Shown piece after piece: positions 37,084 to 49,876 of a DNA stretch of 64,000 nucleotides. The position numbers and the translations under genes are program-made. Source of the DNA: Alloalcanivorax xenomutans (lineage in GTDB: Bacteria > Pseudomonadota > Gammaproteobacteria > Pseudomonadales > Alcanivoracaceae); NCBI RefSeq assembly GCF_900217905.1, contig NZ_OBMO01000020.1:39962-103961 (forward strand), in the 5' to 3' direction. Numbering within the stretch: position 1 is the first letter of the stretch; each line of letters starts with the position of its first letter. Below the pieces are notes generated by a model that saw nothing but the letters and a program-made list of their open reading frames with translations, searched no databases and was not told where the DNA came from.

Positions 37084-39234
37084 ATGAAGATCTGCAATGC
37101 AATAAAAAACCGATTCGCTCCCCGGCGCTGGGGAATCCGGGTGCTGGCGCTGCTGGCTTGCTGCACCGCCTCGCTGGCGTCGGCGGCCACCATTACCGCC
37201 CTCGATGCCAACATGCTGCCGGGGGACGGCATGGAAGTGAGAGTGCGCTTTGATGGCGCCGCGCCGGAGGTGAAGGGCTACAGCATCGAACGCCCGGCCC
37301 GCATCGCTCTCGACCTGGTGGGCGCGGACAGCGCCCTGAAAACCCGCCAACACAATCTGGGCACCGGCAATGCCCGCAGTGTCACCGTGGTGGAGGCGAA
37401 GAATCGCACCCGGCTGATCTTCAATCTGGATCAACTGACCGGTTACAGCACCGAAGTGGAAGGGCAGGAGCTGGTGGTGGTGCTCGGCCGCGATCGCGCG
37501 CCGGCCGGTGATCCGGCCAGGGCGGATCAGGAAGCCGCCGCCGCGCCGCCGCGGGGCGTGCAGGAGAGCATTCGCAACATCGATTTTCGCCGCGGCAGTG
37601 ACGGCGAAGGCCGTGTCGTGGTGACACTGTCGAAACCGTCCATTCCGGTGGACGTGAAGGAAGAAGGCGGCCGTATCCAGGCGCGCTTCGTGGGCGCCGG
37701 GGTTGGCAATGAACTGGTGCGCCGTCTCGACGTCACCGATTTCGCCACGCCGGTACAGTATGTGGAAACCCGCAGCGATGACGGCAGCACGGTGATCACC
37801 ATCGAACCCACTGGCACCTGGGAATATCTGGCCTATCAGGCGGACAACGAGTTCAGCATCAATATCAAGCCGCTGACCCGCGGCGAAGCGGAACGCAAGA
37901 AGCGTGAGTCCTTCAAGTACACCGGTGAAAAGCTGTCACTGAACTTCCAGGACATCGAGGTGCGTTCGGTGCTGCAGTTGATCGCCGATTTCACTGAGCT
38001 GAACCTGGTGGCTTCCGATACGGTGACGGGCAAGATTACTTTGCGGCTGCAGAGCGTGCCCTGGGATCAGGCTCTGGACCTGATTCTCAAGACCAAGGGG
38101 CTGGATAAACGCAAGGTGGGCAATGTGCTGCTGGTGGCGCCGGCGGACGAGATCGCCGCGCGCGAACAGCTGGAGCTGGAAAGCCAGAAGAAGATCGCCT
38201 CACTGGCGCCGCTGCGCACGGAGTTCATCAGCATCAATTACGCTCGCGCGGAGGAACTGAAGACGCTGATTACCGGGGAAAGCGGCGCCACCGCGCTGAT
38301 CAGCGAGCGCGGTTCGGTATCCGTGGACCAGCGCACCAATACCCTGATCATCCAGGACACCGTGGCCAAGCTGCAGGAGATTCGTGATCTGATCCAGCAA
38401 TTGGACATTCCGGTCCAGCAGGTGCTGATCGAGGCGCGGGTGGTGGTGGCCACCACCGATCTGTCCGATGAGTTCGGGGTTCGTTGGGGCGGTCTCGGTT
38501 ACGACGGCAATTCTCTCGCCAATGATGGCCGTTCCATGGCGATTTCCGGCCGCCTCACCTCCTTGCGGGAGCTGCATTACGCCAACGTTGACCGTGATGA
38601 CGACGGCTCCCTGGGGGAAATGGAGGAATTCGACGAGGACACCAATAATGACATGATCGTCGACATGGGAGTGGATTCCGCCGATGCCACCCGTTTCGCC
38701 ATTGGTTTTACCTCTCTGAGCTCCGGACTGATCGAGCTGGAGCTGTCGGCGCTGGAATCCGAGGGGAGGGGGGAACTGGTGGCCACGCCCAAGGTGCTCA
38801 CCGCGGATCAGCAGCCGGCGGTGATCGCCTCCGGTCAGCAGATCCCGTTCAACGTGGCCACCTCCTCCGGCGCCACCGCGGTGGAGTTCATCGAGGCGGA
38901 ATTGCGCTTGGAAGTGACGCCGCAGGTGACTCCGGAAGGGGACGTGATCATGCAGCTCAAGGTCAACAACGATGCCCTGGGCTCTGATCTGGACAACCCC
39001 ACCATCAGCACCAACCGGGTTGAGACCACGGTGTTGGTGAATGACGGCGAAACCGTGGTTTTGGGCGGCATTTTCCAGCAGGAACAGATAAACTCCCTGA
39101 TCAAAACCCCCTTCCTGGGTGATATTCCCTGGTTGGGAGCCCTGTTCCGCAAGAAAGTGAAGCGTGACAGCAAGCAGGAATTGCTGATATTCATCACGCC
39201 ACGCTTGGTAAAAGAGACAATGGCCCGTCGGTGA
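37084..39234 (+). CDS. pilQ: Type IV pilus secretin PilQ
   Basis: Outer-membrane secretin through which the pilus passes. 716 residues from the ATG at 37084, which has GGGG nine bases upstream; an ATG at 37063 coupled to the pilP stop is the alternative. The signal peptide ends about SLASAATI. Two AMIN domains (about 25-240) bind peptidoglycan, an N0/N1 region contains LSLNFQDIEVRSVLQLIADF, and the secretin core ends with ETVVLGGIFQ and FLGDIPWLGALFRKK, both hallmark motifs. Overlaps aroK by four bases (GTGA). Confidence 0.96.
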   Translation: MKICNAIKNRFAPRRWGIRVLALLACCTASLASAATITALDANMLPGDGMEVRVRFDGAAPEVKGYSIERPARIALDLVGADSALKTRQHNLGTGNARSVTVVEAKNRTRLIFNLDQLTGYSTEVEGQELVVVLGRDRAPAGDPARADQEAAAAPPRGVQESIRNIDFRRGSDGEGRVVVTLSKPSIPVDVKEEGGRIQARFVGAGVGNELVRRLDVTDFATPVQYVETRSDDGSTVITIEPTGTWEYLAYQADNEFSINIKPLTRGEAERKKRESFKYTGEKLSLNFQDIEVRSVLQLIADFTELNLVASDTVTGKITLRLQSVPWDQALDLILKTKGLDKRKVGNVLLVAPADEIAAREQLELESQKKIASLAPLRTEFISINYARAEELKTLITGESGATALISERGSVSVDQRTNTLIIQDTVAKLQEIRDLIQQLDIPVQQVLIEARVVVATTDLSDEFGVRWGGLGYDGNSLANDGRSMAISGRLTSLRELHYANVDRDDDGSLGEMEEFDEDTNNDMIVDMGVDSADATRFAIGFTSLSSGLIELELSALESEGRGELVATPKVLTADQQPAVIASGQQIPFNVATSSGATAVEFIEAELRLEVTPQVTPEGDVIMQLKVNNDALGSDLDNPTISTNRVETTVLVNDGETVVLGGIFQQEQINSLIKTPFLGDIPWLGALFRKKVKRDSKQELLIFITPRLVKETMARR

Positions 39235-39767
39235 ACGATAGAGAAAATACTCCCTCTCTTTTTTTGGTGGGCCCCATGGGGGCAGGTAAAAGCACCCTGG
39301 GGCGCCACCTGGCACAGTTATTGGATCGCCCTTTCTATGACTCGGACCGCGTTATCGAGGAGAAGACCGGTGCCGATATCCCATGGATCTTCGATGTGGA
39401 AGGGGAGGAAGGTTTTCGTCGACGTGAAAGCGAGGTCATCGACGAGCTGAGCGCGCTGCCCGGCATCGTGCTGGCCACCGGAGGCGGCGCGGTGATGGCC
39501 GAAGAGAATCGGCGCCACCTGCACGATCGCGGCTGCGTGGTCTATCTATGGACGCCAGTGGAAGTGCAACTGGCCCGTACCCGTAACGACCGCAACCGCC
39601 CCCTGTTGCAGACCGGCAATCCCAAGGCCCGTCTCGCCAGGTTGTTCGAGCAGCGCGACCCGCTCTACCGGGAAGTGGCGCACCACGTGGTTTCCACCGC
39701 TTCCAGCAACCTGAAAAAGGTATCCGATCAGATCCTCGGTTGTCTGGCCGATTTCCCCATCCGATAA
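39231..39767 (+). CDS. aroK: Shikimate kinase
   Basis: Phosphorylates shikimate in aromatic amino acid synthesis; cytosolic. 178 residues. Start GTG inside the pilQ stop. Walker A is [11 protein letters not shown]; the shikimate-binding residues lie in [10 protein letters not shown] and [18 protein letters not shown] and the lid Arg region ([11 protein letters not shown]) follow. Placement between pilQ and aroB is standard in gammaproteobacteria. Confidence 0.96.
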   Translation: MNDRENTPSLFLVGPMGAGKSTLGRHLAQLLDRPFYDSDRVIEEKTGADIPWIFDVEGEEGFRRRESEVIDELSALPGIVLATGGGAVMAEENRRHLHDRGCVVYLWTPVEVQLARTRNDRNRPLLQTGNPKARLARLFEQRDPLYREVAHHVVSTASSNLKKVSDQILGCLADFPIR

Positions 39768-39817
39768 TGCTTCAACGCCGGACGGCTCCGGCGCTCCCTT
39801 CCCTGTCCGGAGACACT

Positions 39818-40900
39818 ATGCAGACGCTTGACGTGGCACTGGCCGAACGCAGTTACCCGATCCACATCGGCCCCGATCTGTTGTCCACTTCGTTGATCCG
39901 CGAGCGCATCCGTGGCAATCAGGTCATGGTGGTGACCAACGAAACCATCGCGCCCCGGTATCTTGAGCGGGTCACCGCGTCTCTCGGCGATCTGCAATGC
40001 GACACCGTGATCCTGCCGGATGGTGAGCAGTACAAGACCCTGGCGACCCTGGAGCGTATCTTTGACGCGCTGATGGAGAAGCGGCACTCGCGCACCACCA
40101 CCCTGGTCGCCCTGGGCGGTGGCGTGGTCGGGGACATGGTGGGCTTCGCCGCCGCATGTTTCCAGCGCGGCGTGGATTTCATTCAGGTGCCGACCACACT
40201 GCTGGCTCAGGTGGATTCCTCGGTGGGCGGAAAGACCGCGGTGAATCACCCCCGTGGCAAGAACATGATCGGCGCCTTTCATCAGCCCCGTTCGGTGATT
40301 ATCGATATTCGTGTGCTGGATACCTTGCCGGAGCGGGAGTTCGCCGCGGGCATGGCGGAAGTGATCAAGTACGGTCTGATTCGGGATCCGCGATTCTTCG
40401 ACTGGCTGGAACAGCACCGTTCCGATCTGCAGCGGCGTGATGATGCCGCCCTTACCGAGGCGATCCTGCGCAGTTGCCGCAACAAGGCGGAGGTGGTGGC
40501 CGCCGATGAAACCGAACAGGGCAACCGCGCTCTGCTCAATCTGGGGCATACTTTCGGCCATGCCATGGAAACCTTTACCGGTTATCGCCAGTGGCTGCAC
40601 GGTGAGGCGGTGGCCGCGGGCATGGTGATGGCGGCCCGCATGTCCCGGGAGCTGGGCTGGCTCAGCAATGACGATGTGGCCCGGGTGGCCGGCAGTCTGT
40701 CGCCCTGGGGGCTGCCGGTAACGGCCCCCGAGGGGATGACGACGGCGGATTTCTCCGATTTGATGGCCCTGGACAAGAAAGTCCGTAATGGACGCCTGCG
40801 CCTGGTATTGCTGAAACGAATCGGCGAGGCTCTGGTCACAGGGGAATACGACCCCAATGCACTGACGCGAACGCTTGAGGCCTTTTGTGATAAGGGATGA
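39818..40900 (+). CDS. aroB: 3-dehydroquinate synthase
   Basis: Converts DAHP to 3-dehydroquinate, the second shikimate step; NAD and metal dependent. 360 residues from the ATG at 39818 (GGAG five bases upstream; a longer reading overlapping aroK's end has no family support). Motifs: [55 protein letters not shown] and the metal-binding [10 protein letters not shown]. It overlaps the next gene by 14 bases. Confidence 0.97.
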   Translation: MQTLDVALAERSYPIHIGPDLLSTSLIRERIRGNQVMVVTNETIAPRYLERVTASLGDLQCDTVILPDGEQYKTLATLERIFDALMEKRHSRTTTLVALGGGVVGDMVGFAAACFQRGVDFIQVPTTLLAQVDSSVGGKTAVNHPRGKNMIGAFHQPRSVIIDIRVLDTLPEREFAAGMAEVIKYGLIRDPRFFDWLEQHRSDLQRRDDAALTEAILRSCRNKAEVVAADETEQGNRALLNLGHTFGHAMETFTGYRQWLHGEAVAAGMVMAARMSRELGWLSNDDVARVAGSLSPWGLPVTAPEGMTTADFSDLMALDKKVRNGRLRLVLLKRIGEALVTGEYDPNALTRTLEAFCDKG

Positions 40901-42239
40901 CGAGTACTTTTACGAAGGCGCGGAACGGGGCGATCTGCTCGACGCGCTGAACGGCTACGCTCACGAAGGCAGCACCGTGGTGCTGGAAGGCGAGCATGGC
41001 AGTGGGGTATCCACCCTGTTGGGCATGGTGTGCATGGCCCTGGTGGATGATTTCGAGGTGATCCGCCTGGACGGCGACGATGAGCTGGACGCCAACGCGC
41101 CGGTGGAAGCCATGCTGACCCACTTCGGCGTGGATCGCGAAGGGCTGGCGGACGCTCTCAAGCAAGCGTTGGCGGACACCCGGCTGGTCATCGTGGTGGA
41201 CAACGCCGACCGCGCCGATGAGGCGGCCCTGGCGACCATGGCGGCGTTGAAGGAAAAGCTCGGAGGCCGTCTGGCCTATTTGTTCGGCGGCTATCCCGGT
41301 GCCGCCGGGCGGGTCGCCAATGCTGGCCTGGCGGTGGCGGACACCCTTGGCCTGCCGCCTCTGGATGAAGCAGAGGTGGTGGCGTTTGCCGATGAAGTCT
41401 ATGGCGTTACCCTGAGTGATGACGAGGCGGAAAGCCTGCTGGCGCGGAGTGAAGGGCAGCCCGGTTCGCTGTTGGCGTTGCTGGATGAGCGCGGCGACGT
41501 GGCTTCGGCGCCGCTCGCCGACGGCACTAATGCTGCTCGGCGGCCATTGCCCTGGCGTCACGTGCTGGCGGTGGGCGCGCTGGTGCTGGTGGTCCTGGTG
41601 TTGTGGCTGGCCAGCGGCGGCGATGACGAACCGCGGCCATCGCAATCCGTGGCCCTGGACCTGCCCAAGCCGCCGGCCACCCCGGAGGAACCGGCCGAGG
41701 AGACTGCTCCGGCATCCAATGAGTCGCCGTCGTTGCCGGCGATCCGTGACCCCGAGCGCACCCGTGAGGCCTTGGCGTCCTACGCGGATAACGCCAGGGA
41801 ATTCAAGAGCAAGGAAGAGCCGCCGGGCGAGCCGCGCCAGAACCAGGAGGCGCCGCGGACCGCGGATCCGGTCAGCGAGCCGGACGCGGGCGCCGCGCCA
41901 GCCGCTGCTTCCAAACCCGCTCCCAAGCCGCGCCCGGCGGCCAGCAATGACGGCTATCACCATGATGGCTGGCTGGCGTCCCGCCCGGACAGCGAGTGGT
42001 TCCTGCAAGTGACCGCCACCGGTCGCGAGGACGGAGCCCACAGCGTACTTGACGTATTGGACCGCAAGGGCGCCTACTACCCTGCCCGCAGGGGTGAGGA
42101 GACGGTATATGTGGTGCTGGCCGGCCCTTACGCCAGCCGCGACGCGGCGGTGCAGGCCCGTGCCGGCCTGCCCGAGCAACTGCGTAAAGCGGGACCTTTC
42201 CCGCGCAGCATGGCGTCGATACGAAAAGAACTGCAATGA
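40887..42239 (+). CDS. DamX-like protein: AAA-type ATPase, membrane helix, SPOR domain
   Basis: 450 residues from the GTG at 40887, with GAGG six bases upstream. The cytosolic N-terminal part (about 1-215) resembles an AAA ATPase with a weak Walker [15 protein letters not shown], and a Walker-B-like VIVVDNAD. One helix follows (about 227-245, [16 protein letters not shown]), then a Pro/Glu-rich linker (about 250-365) and a C-terminal SPOR domain (about 370-450, [19 protein letters not shown]). DamX/PA5037-type proteins downstream of aroKB localise to the septum. The ATPase-SPOR pairing suggests a link between septal peptidoglycan and cytosolic ATP use. Confidence 0.85.
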   Translation: MIRDDEYFYEGAERGDLLDALNGYAHEGSTVVLEGEHGSGVSTLLGMVCMALVDDFEVIRLDGDDELDANAPVEAMLTHFGVDREGLADALKQALADTRLVIVVDNADRADEAALATMAALKEKLGGRLAYLFGGYPGAAGRVANAGLAVADTLGLPPLDEAEVVAFADEVYGVTLSDDEAESLLARSEGQPGSLLALLDERGDVASAPLADGTNAARRPLPWRHVLAVGALVLVVLVLWLASGGDDEPRPSQSVALDLPKPPATPEEPAEETAPASNESPSLPAIRDPERTREALASYADNAREFKSKEEPPGEPRQNQEAPRTADPVSEPDAGAAPAAASKPAPKPRPAASNDGYHHDGWLASRPDSEWFLQVTATGREDGAHSVLDVLDRKGAYYPARRGEETVYVVLAGPYASRDAAVQARAGLPEQLRKAGPFPRSMASIRKELQ

Positions 42240-42246
42240 CATAATC

Positions 42247-42270
42247 CGCCGGGGCCCGCGGGCTCCGGCG
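42247..42270. repeat. GC-rich palindrome after the aroKB-damX unit
   Basis: CGCCGGGGCCCG at 42247-42258 faces CGGGCTCCGGCG at 42259-42270, one mismatch, no loop. It starts seven bases after the preceding stop codon. No T-run, so at most a 3'-end stabiliser or a Rho-dependent pause site. Confidence 0.5.
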
Positions 42271-42305
42271 CCTTCGGGGCCGGGATCGGCTCTGTGCGGT
42301 GGTGT

Positions 42306-42334
42306 TTGTCGGCTACCCCCTCAATGTGTAGAAT
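42306..42334 (+). promoter_or_regulatory. Sigma-70 promoter of gltBD
   Basis: TTGTCG at 42306-42311 and TAGAAT at 42329-42334 with the ideal 17-nt spacer, about 80 nt before the gltB start. No regulator site recognised. Confidence 0.6.
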
Positions 42335-42419
42335 GTTCATCCCTTTTTTGCCGTCGTCGTTTTTCCGGCGCCAGTTCCGCCTTCTGTAAGTCTCTGAATT
42401 TCAAGAGGAATAGGTTTTG

Positions 42420-45400
42420 ATGCAGCAGAACTCAACGCTGGTGCAGGGGCTCTATGAGCCCGGAGAATTCCGGGACAACTGTGGCTTTGGCCTGATCGCC
42501 CACATGGAGGGGCAGGCCAGTCACGAGCTTCTGCAAACCGCTATTGAAGCACTCACCTGCATGACTCACCGGGGCGGGATCAACGCCGATGGAAAAACCG
42601 GTGACGGATGCGGGCTGTTGCTGAAAAAACCCGACTCCTTCTTCCGGGCGCAGGCCGGGAAACAGGGCATCGAACTGCCGGACATCTACGGCGTCGGGAT
42701 GGTGTTCACCCATCCGGAAGCCGATCAGGCGGCCGCCCAGAAAGCGGTGATCGACGCCGAGTTGGAAGCTCAGGGCCTGAAGGTGCTGGGCTGGCGTGAA
42801 GTGCCCACCGACGCTTCCTGTCTCGGTGAACTGGCGCTGCGCTCGCTGCCGGGCTTCCACCAGGTGCTGGTGGCCGGTGACGAGGAGTCCGAGGTGGCGC
42901 TCAACCGCCGTCTGTTCTTCGCTCGCCGTCTCGCCGAGAAGCGTATTCCGAAAGACGGCTATTTCTACGTCTGCTCACTATCGGCCACCACGGTGTCCTA
43001 CAAGGGGTTGATGATGCCGGTGGATCTGCCGGCGTTCTTCCCGGACCTCGGTGATGAGTCCATGGAAACCGCCATCGTGGTGTTCCACCAGCGGTTCTCC
43101 ACCAACACCTCACCGCAGTGGCCGCTGGCTCAGCCGTTCCGTTACCTGGCTCACAACGGCGAGATCAACACCATTCAGGGCAACCGCAACTGGGCCCTGG
43201 CCCGTGAGAACAAGTTCGAGAACGAACTGCTGCCCGATCTGGCCGAGCTCAGCCCGCTGGTTAACCGTGAAGGCTCCGACTCCTCCAGCATGGACAACAT
43301 GCTGGAAGTGCTGCTCTCCGGTGGCATGGACCTGTTCCGCGCCGCGCGCATGATGGTGCCGCCGGCCTGGCAGAACGTGGAAACCATGGATGCGGATCTG
43401 CGTGCCTTCTACGAATACAACTCCATGCACATGGAGCCCTGGGACGGCCCCGCCGGGCTGGTCATGACCGACGGCCGCTACGCCGTCTGCATGCTGGACC
43501 GCAACGGCCTGCGTCCGGCCCGCTGGGTGATCACCAAGAACGGTTTCATCACGTTGTCCTCCGAGATCGGCGTGTACAGCTATCAGCCCGAGGACGTGGT
43601 GGCCAAAGGCCGCGTCGGACCCGGCCGGATTCTGGCCGTGGATATCGAGAAGGGCGAGCTGCTGCAGACCGAGGATATCGACAATCGTCTGAAAGTGCGC
43701 CACCCCTATCGCCAATGGCTCAGGGAGAACGCGCTTCGTATCGAGGCCGATTACCTTCCTGGCACCAAACACATCGATGACATAAAACCGGAAGAGCTGC
43801 TCAGCTACCAGAAATTCTTCCAGGTCAGTTTCGAGGAGCGTGACCAGGTGCTGCGTCCGCTGGCCGAGGCGGGCCAGGAGGCCACCGGCTCGATGGGCGA
43901 CGACACGCCCATGGCCGTGCTGAGCCAGCGCCAGCGCCCGCTGTATGACTACTTCCGGCAACAGTTCGCGCAGGTGACCAACCCGCCCATCGATCCGCTG
44001 CGTGAAGCGATTGTGATGAGCCTGGAAACCTGTATTGGCGCCGAGCGCAATGTGTTCGAGGAAACCGCTGACCATGCGGACCGGGCCATCCTTTCCACGC
44101 CGGTGCTGTCCTACGCCAAGTATCACAACCTGCTGGACATCGACCGGCCGGGCTACCGCTCCGAGCGGTTGAGCCTGCACTATGACCCGGCCCTGGGGCT
44201 GCGGGCGGCGGTCCATGCTCTGTGTGAAAAAGCCGAGCAAGCGGTGCGTGACGGTGTCGTCCTGTTGGTGCTTTCCGACAACGGCATCAGCCCGGATACG
44301 CTGACAATTCATGCGTTGATGGCCTGTGGCGCGGTGCATCACCACCTGACCGGATGCGGCTTGCGCAGTGATGCCAACATCATTGTCGAGACCGCCACCG
44401 CCCGTGACGCCCACCACTTCGCCGTTCTCTTCGGTTTCGGTGCCACCGCGGTGTTCCCCTACCTGGCCGAGGATATCCTGGCCGATATGGTCAAGCGCGG
44501 CGAACTGCTGGGCGACGTGGTGGAACTGCAGAAGAATTTCCGCAAAGGCATCAACAAGGGGTTGATGAAGATCCTCTCCAAGATGGGGATTTCCACCATC
44601 ACCTCCTACCGTGGCGCTCAACTGTTCGAAGCCGTGGGTATTGCCAGCGACGTGGTGGATTTGTGCTTCCGGGGCGTGCAGAGCCGCATCGAAGGGGCTA
44701 CCTTCGAGGACTTCGAGAGCGACCAGAAAACCATCGCCGCCGACGCCTGGAAACAGCGTAAGCCGATTGATGCCGGCGGTGTGCTCAAGTACATCCACGG
44801 CAAGGAATACCACGCCTACAATCCGGATGTGGTGCACGCTATCCACCGTGCCGTGCAGAACGGCGATTACCAGGCGTACAAGGAATTCGCCGAGCTGGTC
44901 AATGATCGCCCGGTGGCGACTCTGCGTGATCTGTTGAAGGTGCGTACCGATGTGACACCGGTGCCGCTGGAGGAAGTGGAGCCGATCGAAACCATTTTGC
45001 CGCGTTTCGACTCCGCCGGTATGTCGCTGGGCGCGCTCAGTCCGGAAGCTCACGAAGCCATCGCCACCGCCATGAACCGTCTGGGCGGGCGTTCCAACTC
45101 CGGTGAAGGCGGCGAGGACCCGGCCCGTTACGGCACCGAGCGGGTGTCCAAGATCAAGCAGATCGCTTCCGGGCGGTTCGGTGTGACCCCGCATTACCTG
45201 GTCAACGCCGAAGTGCTGCAAATCAAGGTGGCCCAGGGCGCCAAGCCTGGTGAAGGCGGCCAGTTGCCAGGGGGTAAGGTCAATGCGTTGATCGCCCGGC
45301 TGCGTCACTCCGTGCCCGGCGTGACTCTGATCTCGCCGCCGCCGCACCACGATATCTATTCCATTGAGGATCTGGCCCAGCTGATCTTCGACCTCAAGCA

Positions 45401-46883
45401 GGTCAATCCGCAGGCTCAGGTGTCGGTGAAACTGGTGTCCGAGCCCGGCGTCGGCACGGTGGCCTCCGGCGTGGCCAAGGCCTATGCCGATCTGATCACC
45501 ATCTCCGGTTACGATGGCGGTACCGCGGCCAGCCCGCTGACCTCCATCCGTTACGCCGGCTCGCCCTGGGAGCTGGGACTGGCGGAAGCGCACCAGGCGC
45601 TGCGTGCCAACGACCTGCGTCAGAAGATCCGCCTGCAAACCGATGGCGGTTTGAAGACCGGCCTGGATGTGATCAAGGCGGCCATCCTCGGCGCCGAGTC
45701 GTTCGGCTTCGGCACCATGCCGATGGTGGTGCTCGGCTGTAAGTACCTGCGCATCTGTCACCTGAACAACTGCGCCACCGGCGTGGCCACCCAACGCGAC
45801 GACCTGCGCAAGGAGCATTTCATCGGCGCGCCGGAAATGCTGATGAACTACTTCACTTTCGTTGCCCGTGAAGTGCGTGAACTGCTGGCGGCGCTCGGCA
45901 TCAAGAGCCTGCCGGAGCTGATCGGCCGCACTGATCTGCTGGAGCGCATCGACGGCCTGACCGAGAAACAGAAACGCCTGGATCTGACGCCGATTCTGCG
46001 CAACGATCATGTGCCGGCGGACAAGCCCACCCATTGCCAGGTGCAGCGCAATGAGCCGTTCGACAAGGGCGTACTCAATGCCAAAATGGTGGAAGAAATG
46101 CGTACCGCCGTGGAAAGCAAAAGCGGCGGCTCCTTCCACTACACCATCACCAACTGTGACCGTTCCGTGGGCGCCACCGTCTCCGGTGAAATCGCCAAAC
46201 ACCACGGTAACCTGGGCATGGAAAGCGCGCCGATCCGGGTGCGCTTCACCGGCACCGCCGGTCAGAGCTTCGGTGTGTTCAACGCCGGTGGTCTGCACAT
46301 GTACCTGGAAGGTGATGCCAACGACTACGTTGGCAAAGGCATGGCCGGTGGCAAACTGGTGATCCGCCCGCCCAAGGGCAGCCCGTTCAAGACCCAGGAC
46401 ACCGCCATCATCGGTAACACCTGCCTGTATGGCGCCACCGGCGGCAAGCTGTTCGCCGCCGGCACCGCCGGCGAGCGTTTCGGGGTGCGTAACTCCGGCT
46501 CCCACGCCGTGGTGGAAGGTGCCGGTGATCACTGCTGCGAATACATGACCGGCGGCTGTGTCACCGTGCTGGGCCATACCGGCCACAACTTCGGTGCCGG
46601 CATGACCGGGGGCTTCGCCTTCGTGCTGGATCAGGACAATGACTTCTTCGACCGCATCAACCCGGAATTGATTGAACTGCATCGGATCAGTTCCGAGTCC
46701 ACTGAATCCCATCGCGCTCATCTGCGTCATGTGATCGAGGAATACGTGGACGAAACCGGCAGCGAGTGGGGCCGGGAGATCCTGGACAATTTCGATGCCA
46801 TGAGCCGCAAGTTCTGGCTGGTCAAACCCAAGGCGGCAAGCCTGGAAGACCTGCTCAAGAGCACGCGTGCGAACCCGGCATAA
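42420..46883 (+). CDS. gltB: Glutamate synthase (NADPH) large subunit
   Basis: GOGAT alpha subunit: transfers the glutamine amide to 2-oxoglutarate in ammonia assimilation. 1487 residues from the ATG at 42420, with AGAGGAA nine bases upstream. The N-terminal amidotransferase nucleophile is Cys21 ([10 protein letters not shown]), exposed after removal of a 20-residue propeptide. The glutamate synthase domain has the 3Fe-4S ligands in [19 protein letters not shown], and the C-terminal beta-helix is rich in Gly ([22 protein letters not shown]). It is 12 bp upstream of gltD. Identity certain. Confidence 0.98.
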   Translation: MQQNSTLVQGLYEPGEFRDNCGFGLIAHMEGQASHELLQTAIEALTCMTHRGGINADGKTGDGCGLLLKKPDSFFRAQAGKQGIELPDIYGVGMVFTHPEADQAAAQKAVIDAELEAQGLKVLGWREVPTDASCLGELALRSLPGFHQVLVAGDEESEVALNRRLFFARRLAEKRIPKDGYFYVCSLSATTVSYKGLMMPVDLPAFFPDLGDESMETAIVVFHQRFSTNTSPQWPLAQPFRYLAHNGEINTIQGNRNWALARENKFENELLPDLAELSPLVNREGSDSSSMDNMLEVLLSGGMDLFRAARMMVPPAWQNVETMDADLRAFYEYNSMHMEPWDGPAGLVMTDGRYAVCMLDRNGLRPARWVITKNGFITLSSEIGVYSYQPEDVVAKGRVGPGRILAVDIEKGELLQTEDIDNRLKVRHPYRQWLRENALRIEADYLPGTKHIDDIKPEELLSYQKFFQVSFEERDQVLRPLAEAGQEATGSMGDDTPMAVLSQRQRPLYDYFRQQFAQVTNPPIDPLREAIVMSLETCIGAERNVFEETADHADRAILSTPVLSYAKYHNLLDIDRPGYRSERLSLHYDPALGLRAAVHALCEKAEQAVRDGVVLLVLSDNGISPDTLTIHALMACGAVHHHLTGCGLRSDANIIVETATARDAHHFAVLFGFGATAVFPYLAEDILADMVKRGELLGDVVELQKNFRKGINKGLMKILSKMGISTITSYRGAQLFEAVGIASDVVDLCFRGVQSRIEGATFEDFESDQKTIAADAWKQRKPIDAGGVLKYIHGKEYHAYNPDVVHAIHRAVQNGDYQAYKEFAELVNDRPVATLRDLLKVRTDVTPVPLEEVEPIETILPRFDSAGMSLGALSPEAHEAIATAMNRLGGRSNSGEGGEDPARYGTERVSKIKQIASGRFGVTPHYLVNAEVLQIKVAQGAKPGEGGQLPGGKVNALIARLRHSVPGVTLISPPPHHDIYSIEDLAQLIFDLKQVNPQAQVSVKLVSEPGVGTVASGVAKAYADLITISGYDGGTAASPLTSIRYAGSPWELGLAEAHQALRANDLRQKIRLQTDGGLKTGLDVIKAAILGAESFGFGTMPMVVLGCKYLRICHLNNCATGVATQRDDLRKEHFIGAPEMLMNYFTFVAREVRELLAALGIKSLPELIGRTDLLERIDGLTEKQKRLDLTPILRNDHVPADKPTHCQVQRNEPFDKGVLNAKMVEEMRTAVESKSGGSFHYTITNCDRSVGATVSGEIAKHHGNLGMESAPIRVRFTGTAGQSFGVFNAGGLHMYLEGDANDYVGKGMAGGKLVIRPPKGSPFKTQDTAIIGNTCLYGATGGKLFAAGTAGERFGVRNSGSHAVVEGAGDHCCEYMTGGCVTVLGHTGHNFGAGMTGGFAFVLDQDNDFFDRINPELIELHRISSESTESHRAHLRHVIEEYVDETGSEWGREILDNFDAMSRKFWLVKPKAASLEDLLKSTRANPA

Positions 46884-48317
<1,434 letters not shown>

Positions 48318-48325
48318 GAACGCGT

Positions 48326-48451
48326 GACGCTGGACGCCGGAAGCCAGACGCTTTACAACAAGCAGTACCCAAAATGTTGCGGCTCCGCAGAGGTTCTTTG
48401 CGGAGCCGCAATGCTGTCAGAGACGGGTTGGAGCGTCCGGCGTCAGGCGTC
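48326..48451. repeat. Two-level palindromic element between gltD and hemE
   Basis: The inner hairpin has perfect 13-bp arms, TTGCGGCTCCGCA at 48377-48389 and 48399-48411, with a 9-nt loop. The outer pair GACGCTGGACGCCGGA (48326-48341) and TCCGGCGTCAGGCGTC (48436-48451) match 14 of 16. GGCGTC-type units repeat on the right side up to 48460. Probably a dispersed intergenic repeat; it could also insulate gltBD from hemE. Confidence 0.65.
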
Positions 48452-48482
48452 GGGCGTCCGGCCAGGATGATTAGGAATCCCG

Positions 48483-49556
48483 ATGACCCACGCCCCGCTC
48501 CAAAACGATCGCTTCCTCCGCGCGCTGGCCCGTGAACCCGTGGACCGTACCCCGATCTGGATGATGCGCCAGGCCGGGCGCTATCTGCCGGAATACCGCG
48601 CCAGCCGGGAGACCGCCGGGTCGTTCATGGATTTGTGCCGTAACGCCGAGCTGGCCTGTGAGGTGACGCTGCAACCGCTGGAGCGCTATCCGCTGGACGC
48701 GGCGATCCTGTTTTCCGACATTCTCACCGTGCCGGACGCGATGGGGCTGGGCCTCTATTTCGAAACCGGTGAAGGCCCGAAATTCCACAAGACCGTGCGT
48801 ACCGAGCAGGACGTGGCGGCGCTGCCGGTGCCGAACGCGGAGAGCGACCTGGATTACGTCATGCGCGCGGTTTCCACCATTCGTGGCGCGCTCAACGGGC
48901 GGGTGCCGCTGATCGGGTTCTCCGGCAGCCCCTGGACGCTCGCCACCTATATGGTGGAAGGCGGTTCCAGCAAGGACTTCCGCCACCTCAAGGCGATGAT
49001 CTACAGCCAGCCGGTGGTGGCCCACGCCCTGCTGGAAAAACTGGCCCTGTCGGTGACCGATTACCTTAATGCCCAGATTCGTCACGGTGCCCAGGCGGTG
49101 CAGATTTTCGATACCTGGGGAGGGACCCTGTCCGCCGAGGCCTATCGGGAGTTTTCCCTGGCCTACATGCAGCGCATCGTCGACGGCCTGATCCGCGACC
49201 ACGAAGGCCGCAAGGTGCCGGTGATCCTGTTCACCAAGAACGGCGGCCTGTGGCTGGAAGCCATGGCGGATACCGGTTGCGATGCCTTGGGGCTGGACTG
49301 GACCGTGAACATCGGCGACGCCCGCCGCCGGGTCGGCGAGCGGGTGGCTCTGCAAGGCAACATGGATCCGGCGGTGCTGTACGCCGAGCCGGCTGCCATC
49401 CGTGCCGAAGTGAAGCGTATCCTGGACGATTTCGGCGACCATCCGGGGCACATCTTTAACCTGGGGCACGGTATTACTCCCCACGTGGACCCGGAACACG
49501 CCCGGGTCTTCATCGAAGCGGTGGTGGAGTTGGGCGCCAAGAAAAACGGCCCATAA
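48483..49556 (+). CDS. hemE: Uroporphyrinogen decarboxylase
   Basis: Converts uroporphyrinogen III to coproporphyrinogen III; cytosolic. 357 residues, standard. Signature [16 protein letters not shown] near the N-terminus, with [31 protein letters not shown] and [16 protein letters not shown]. The ribosome site is weak (TTAGGAATCCCG). Monocistronic by layout: the palindromic element lies upstream and a hairpin overlaps its stop codon. It is the second haem locus in the window, after hemCDXY. Confidence 0.97.
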   Translation: MTHAPLQNDRFLRALAREPVDRTPIWMMRQAGRYLPEYRASRETAGSFMDLCRNAELACEVTLQPLERYPLDAAILFSDILTVPDAMGLGLYFETGEGPKFHKTVRTEQDVAALPVPNAESDLDYVMRAVSTIRGALNGRVPLIGFSGSPWTLATYMVEGGSSKDFRHLKAMIYSQPVVAHALLEKLALSVTDYLNAQIRHGAQAVQIFDTWGGTLSAEAYREFSLAYMQRIVDGLIRDHEGRKVPVILFTKNGGLWLEAMADTGCDALGLDWTVNIGDARRRVGERVALQGNMDPAVLYAEPAAIRAEVKRILDDFGDHPGHIFNLGHGITPHVDPEHARVFIEAVVELGAKKNGP

Positions 49557-49565
49557 AGGGCCGTT
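49545..49565 (+). terminator. Hairpin overlapping the hemE stop codon
   Basis: AACGGCCC at 49545-49552, loop ATAAA containing the TAA stop, GGGCCGTT at 49558-49565: perfect 8-bp arms, A-rich before. Only two T follow, so terminator strength is doubtful. Confidence 0.4.
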
Positions 49566-49742
49566 AAAACTGGAAAAAACAGCAAAAACAAGGAACACAT
49601 GTCGACCGTTTGGATGCGGTAACGGCGTCATGCAATTGTTACCTTACTCCTGTTTGTGCATAAGGAAAACCCCCGCGGGGCTTCCGAGGGCCGACTCTCC
49701 TCGAGCTCTGATACCGTCCGCTTTGAATCAACCGCAAGCTAC

Positions 49743-49850
49743 CTACGAAGCGGCCGTGGGAAGCCTGCTTGCAAGCGAATCGCAATGGCCCGGGAGCATT
49801 CGCGGCCAAGCGGAGCGCCGCCCGGGCCTCTTCCCACTGCGGCTTCGTAG
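49743..49850. repeat. REP-like composite palindrome between hemE and the thioesterase
   Basis: This fills most of the 320-bp gene-free gap 49557-49876. Outer arms 49743-49763 (CTACGAAGCGGCCGTGGG) and 49830-49850 match 19 of 21. Inner arms GGCCCGGG at 49787-49794 and CCCGGGCC at 49821-49828 are perfect. The 16-mer ATTCGCGGCCAAGCGG (49798-49813) is shared exactly with the palindrome downstream of ilvD. No gene is seen in the rest of the gap. Confidence 0.7.
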
Positions 49851-49876
49851 CGACCTGACTCTGGCCTCCGTTCCAC

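Noticed and set aside
43110..46730. 1206-codon open frame on the minus strand opposite gltB
   Set aside because: GC-rich codon bias of gltB leaves the antisense frame open. The protein is His/Gly/Gln rich without domains, and gltB is certain on the other strand.
49545..49565. hemE stop hairpin as a strong Rho-independent terminator
   Set aside because: Only two T follow the stem, so it is kept as a low-confidence feature and not treated as a finding.
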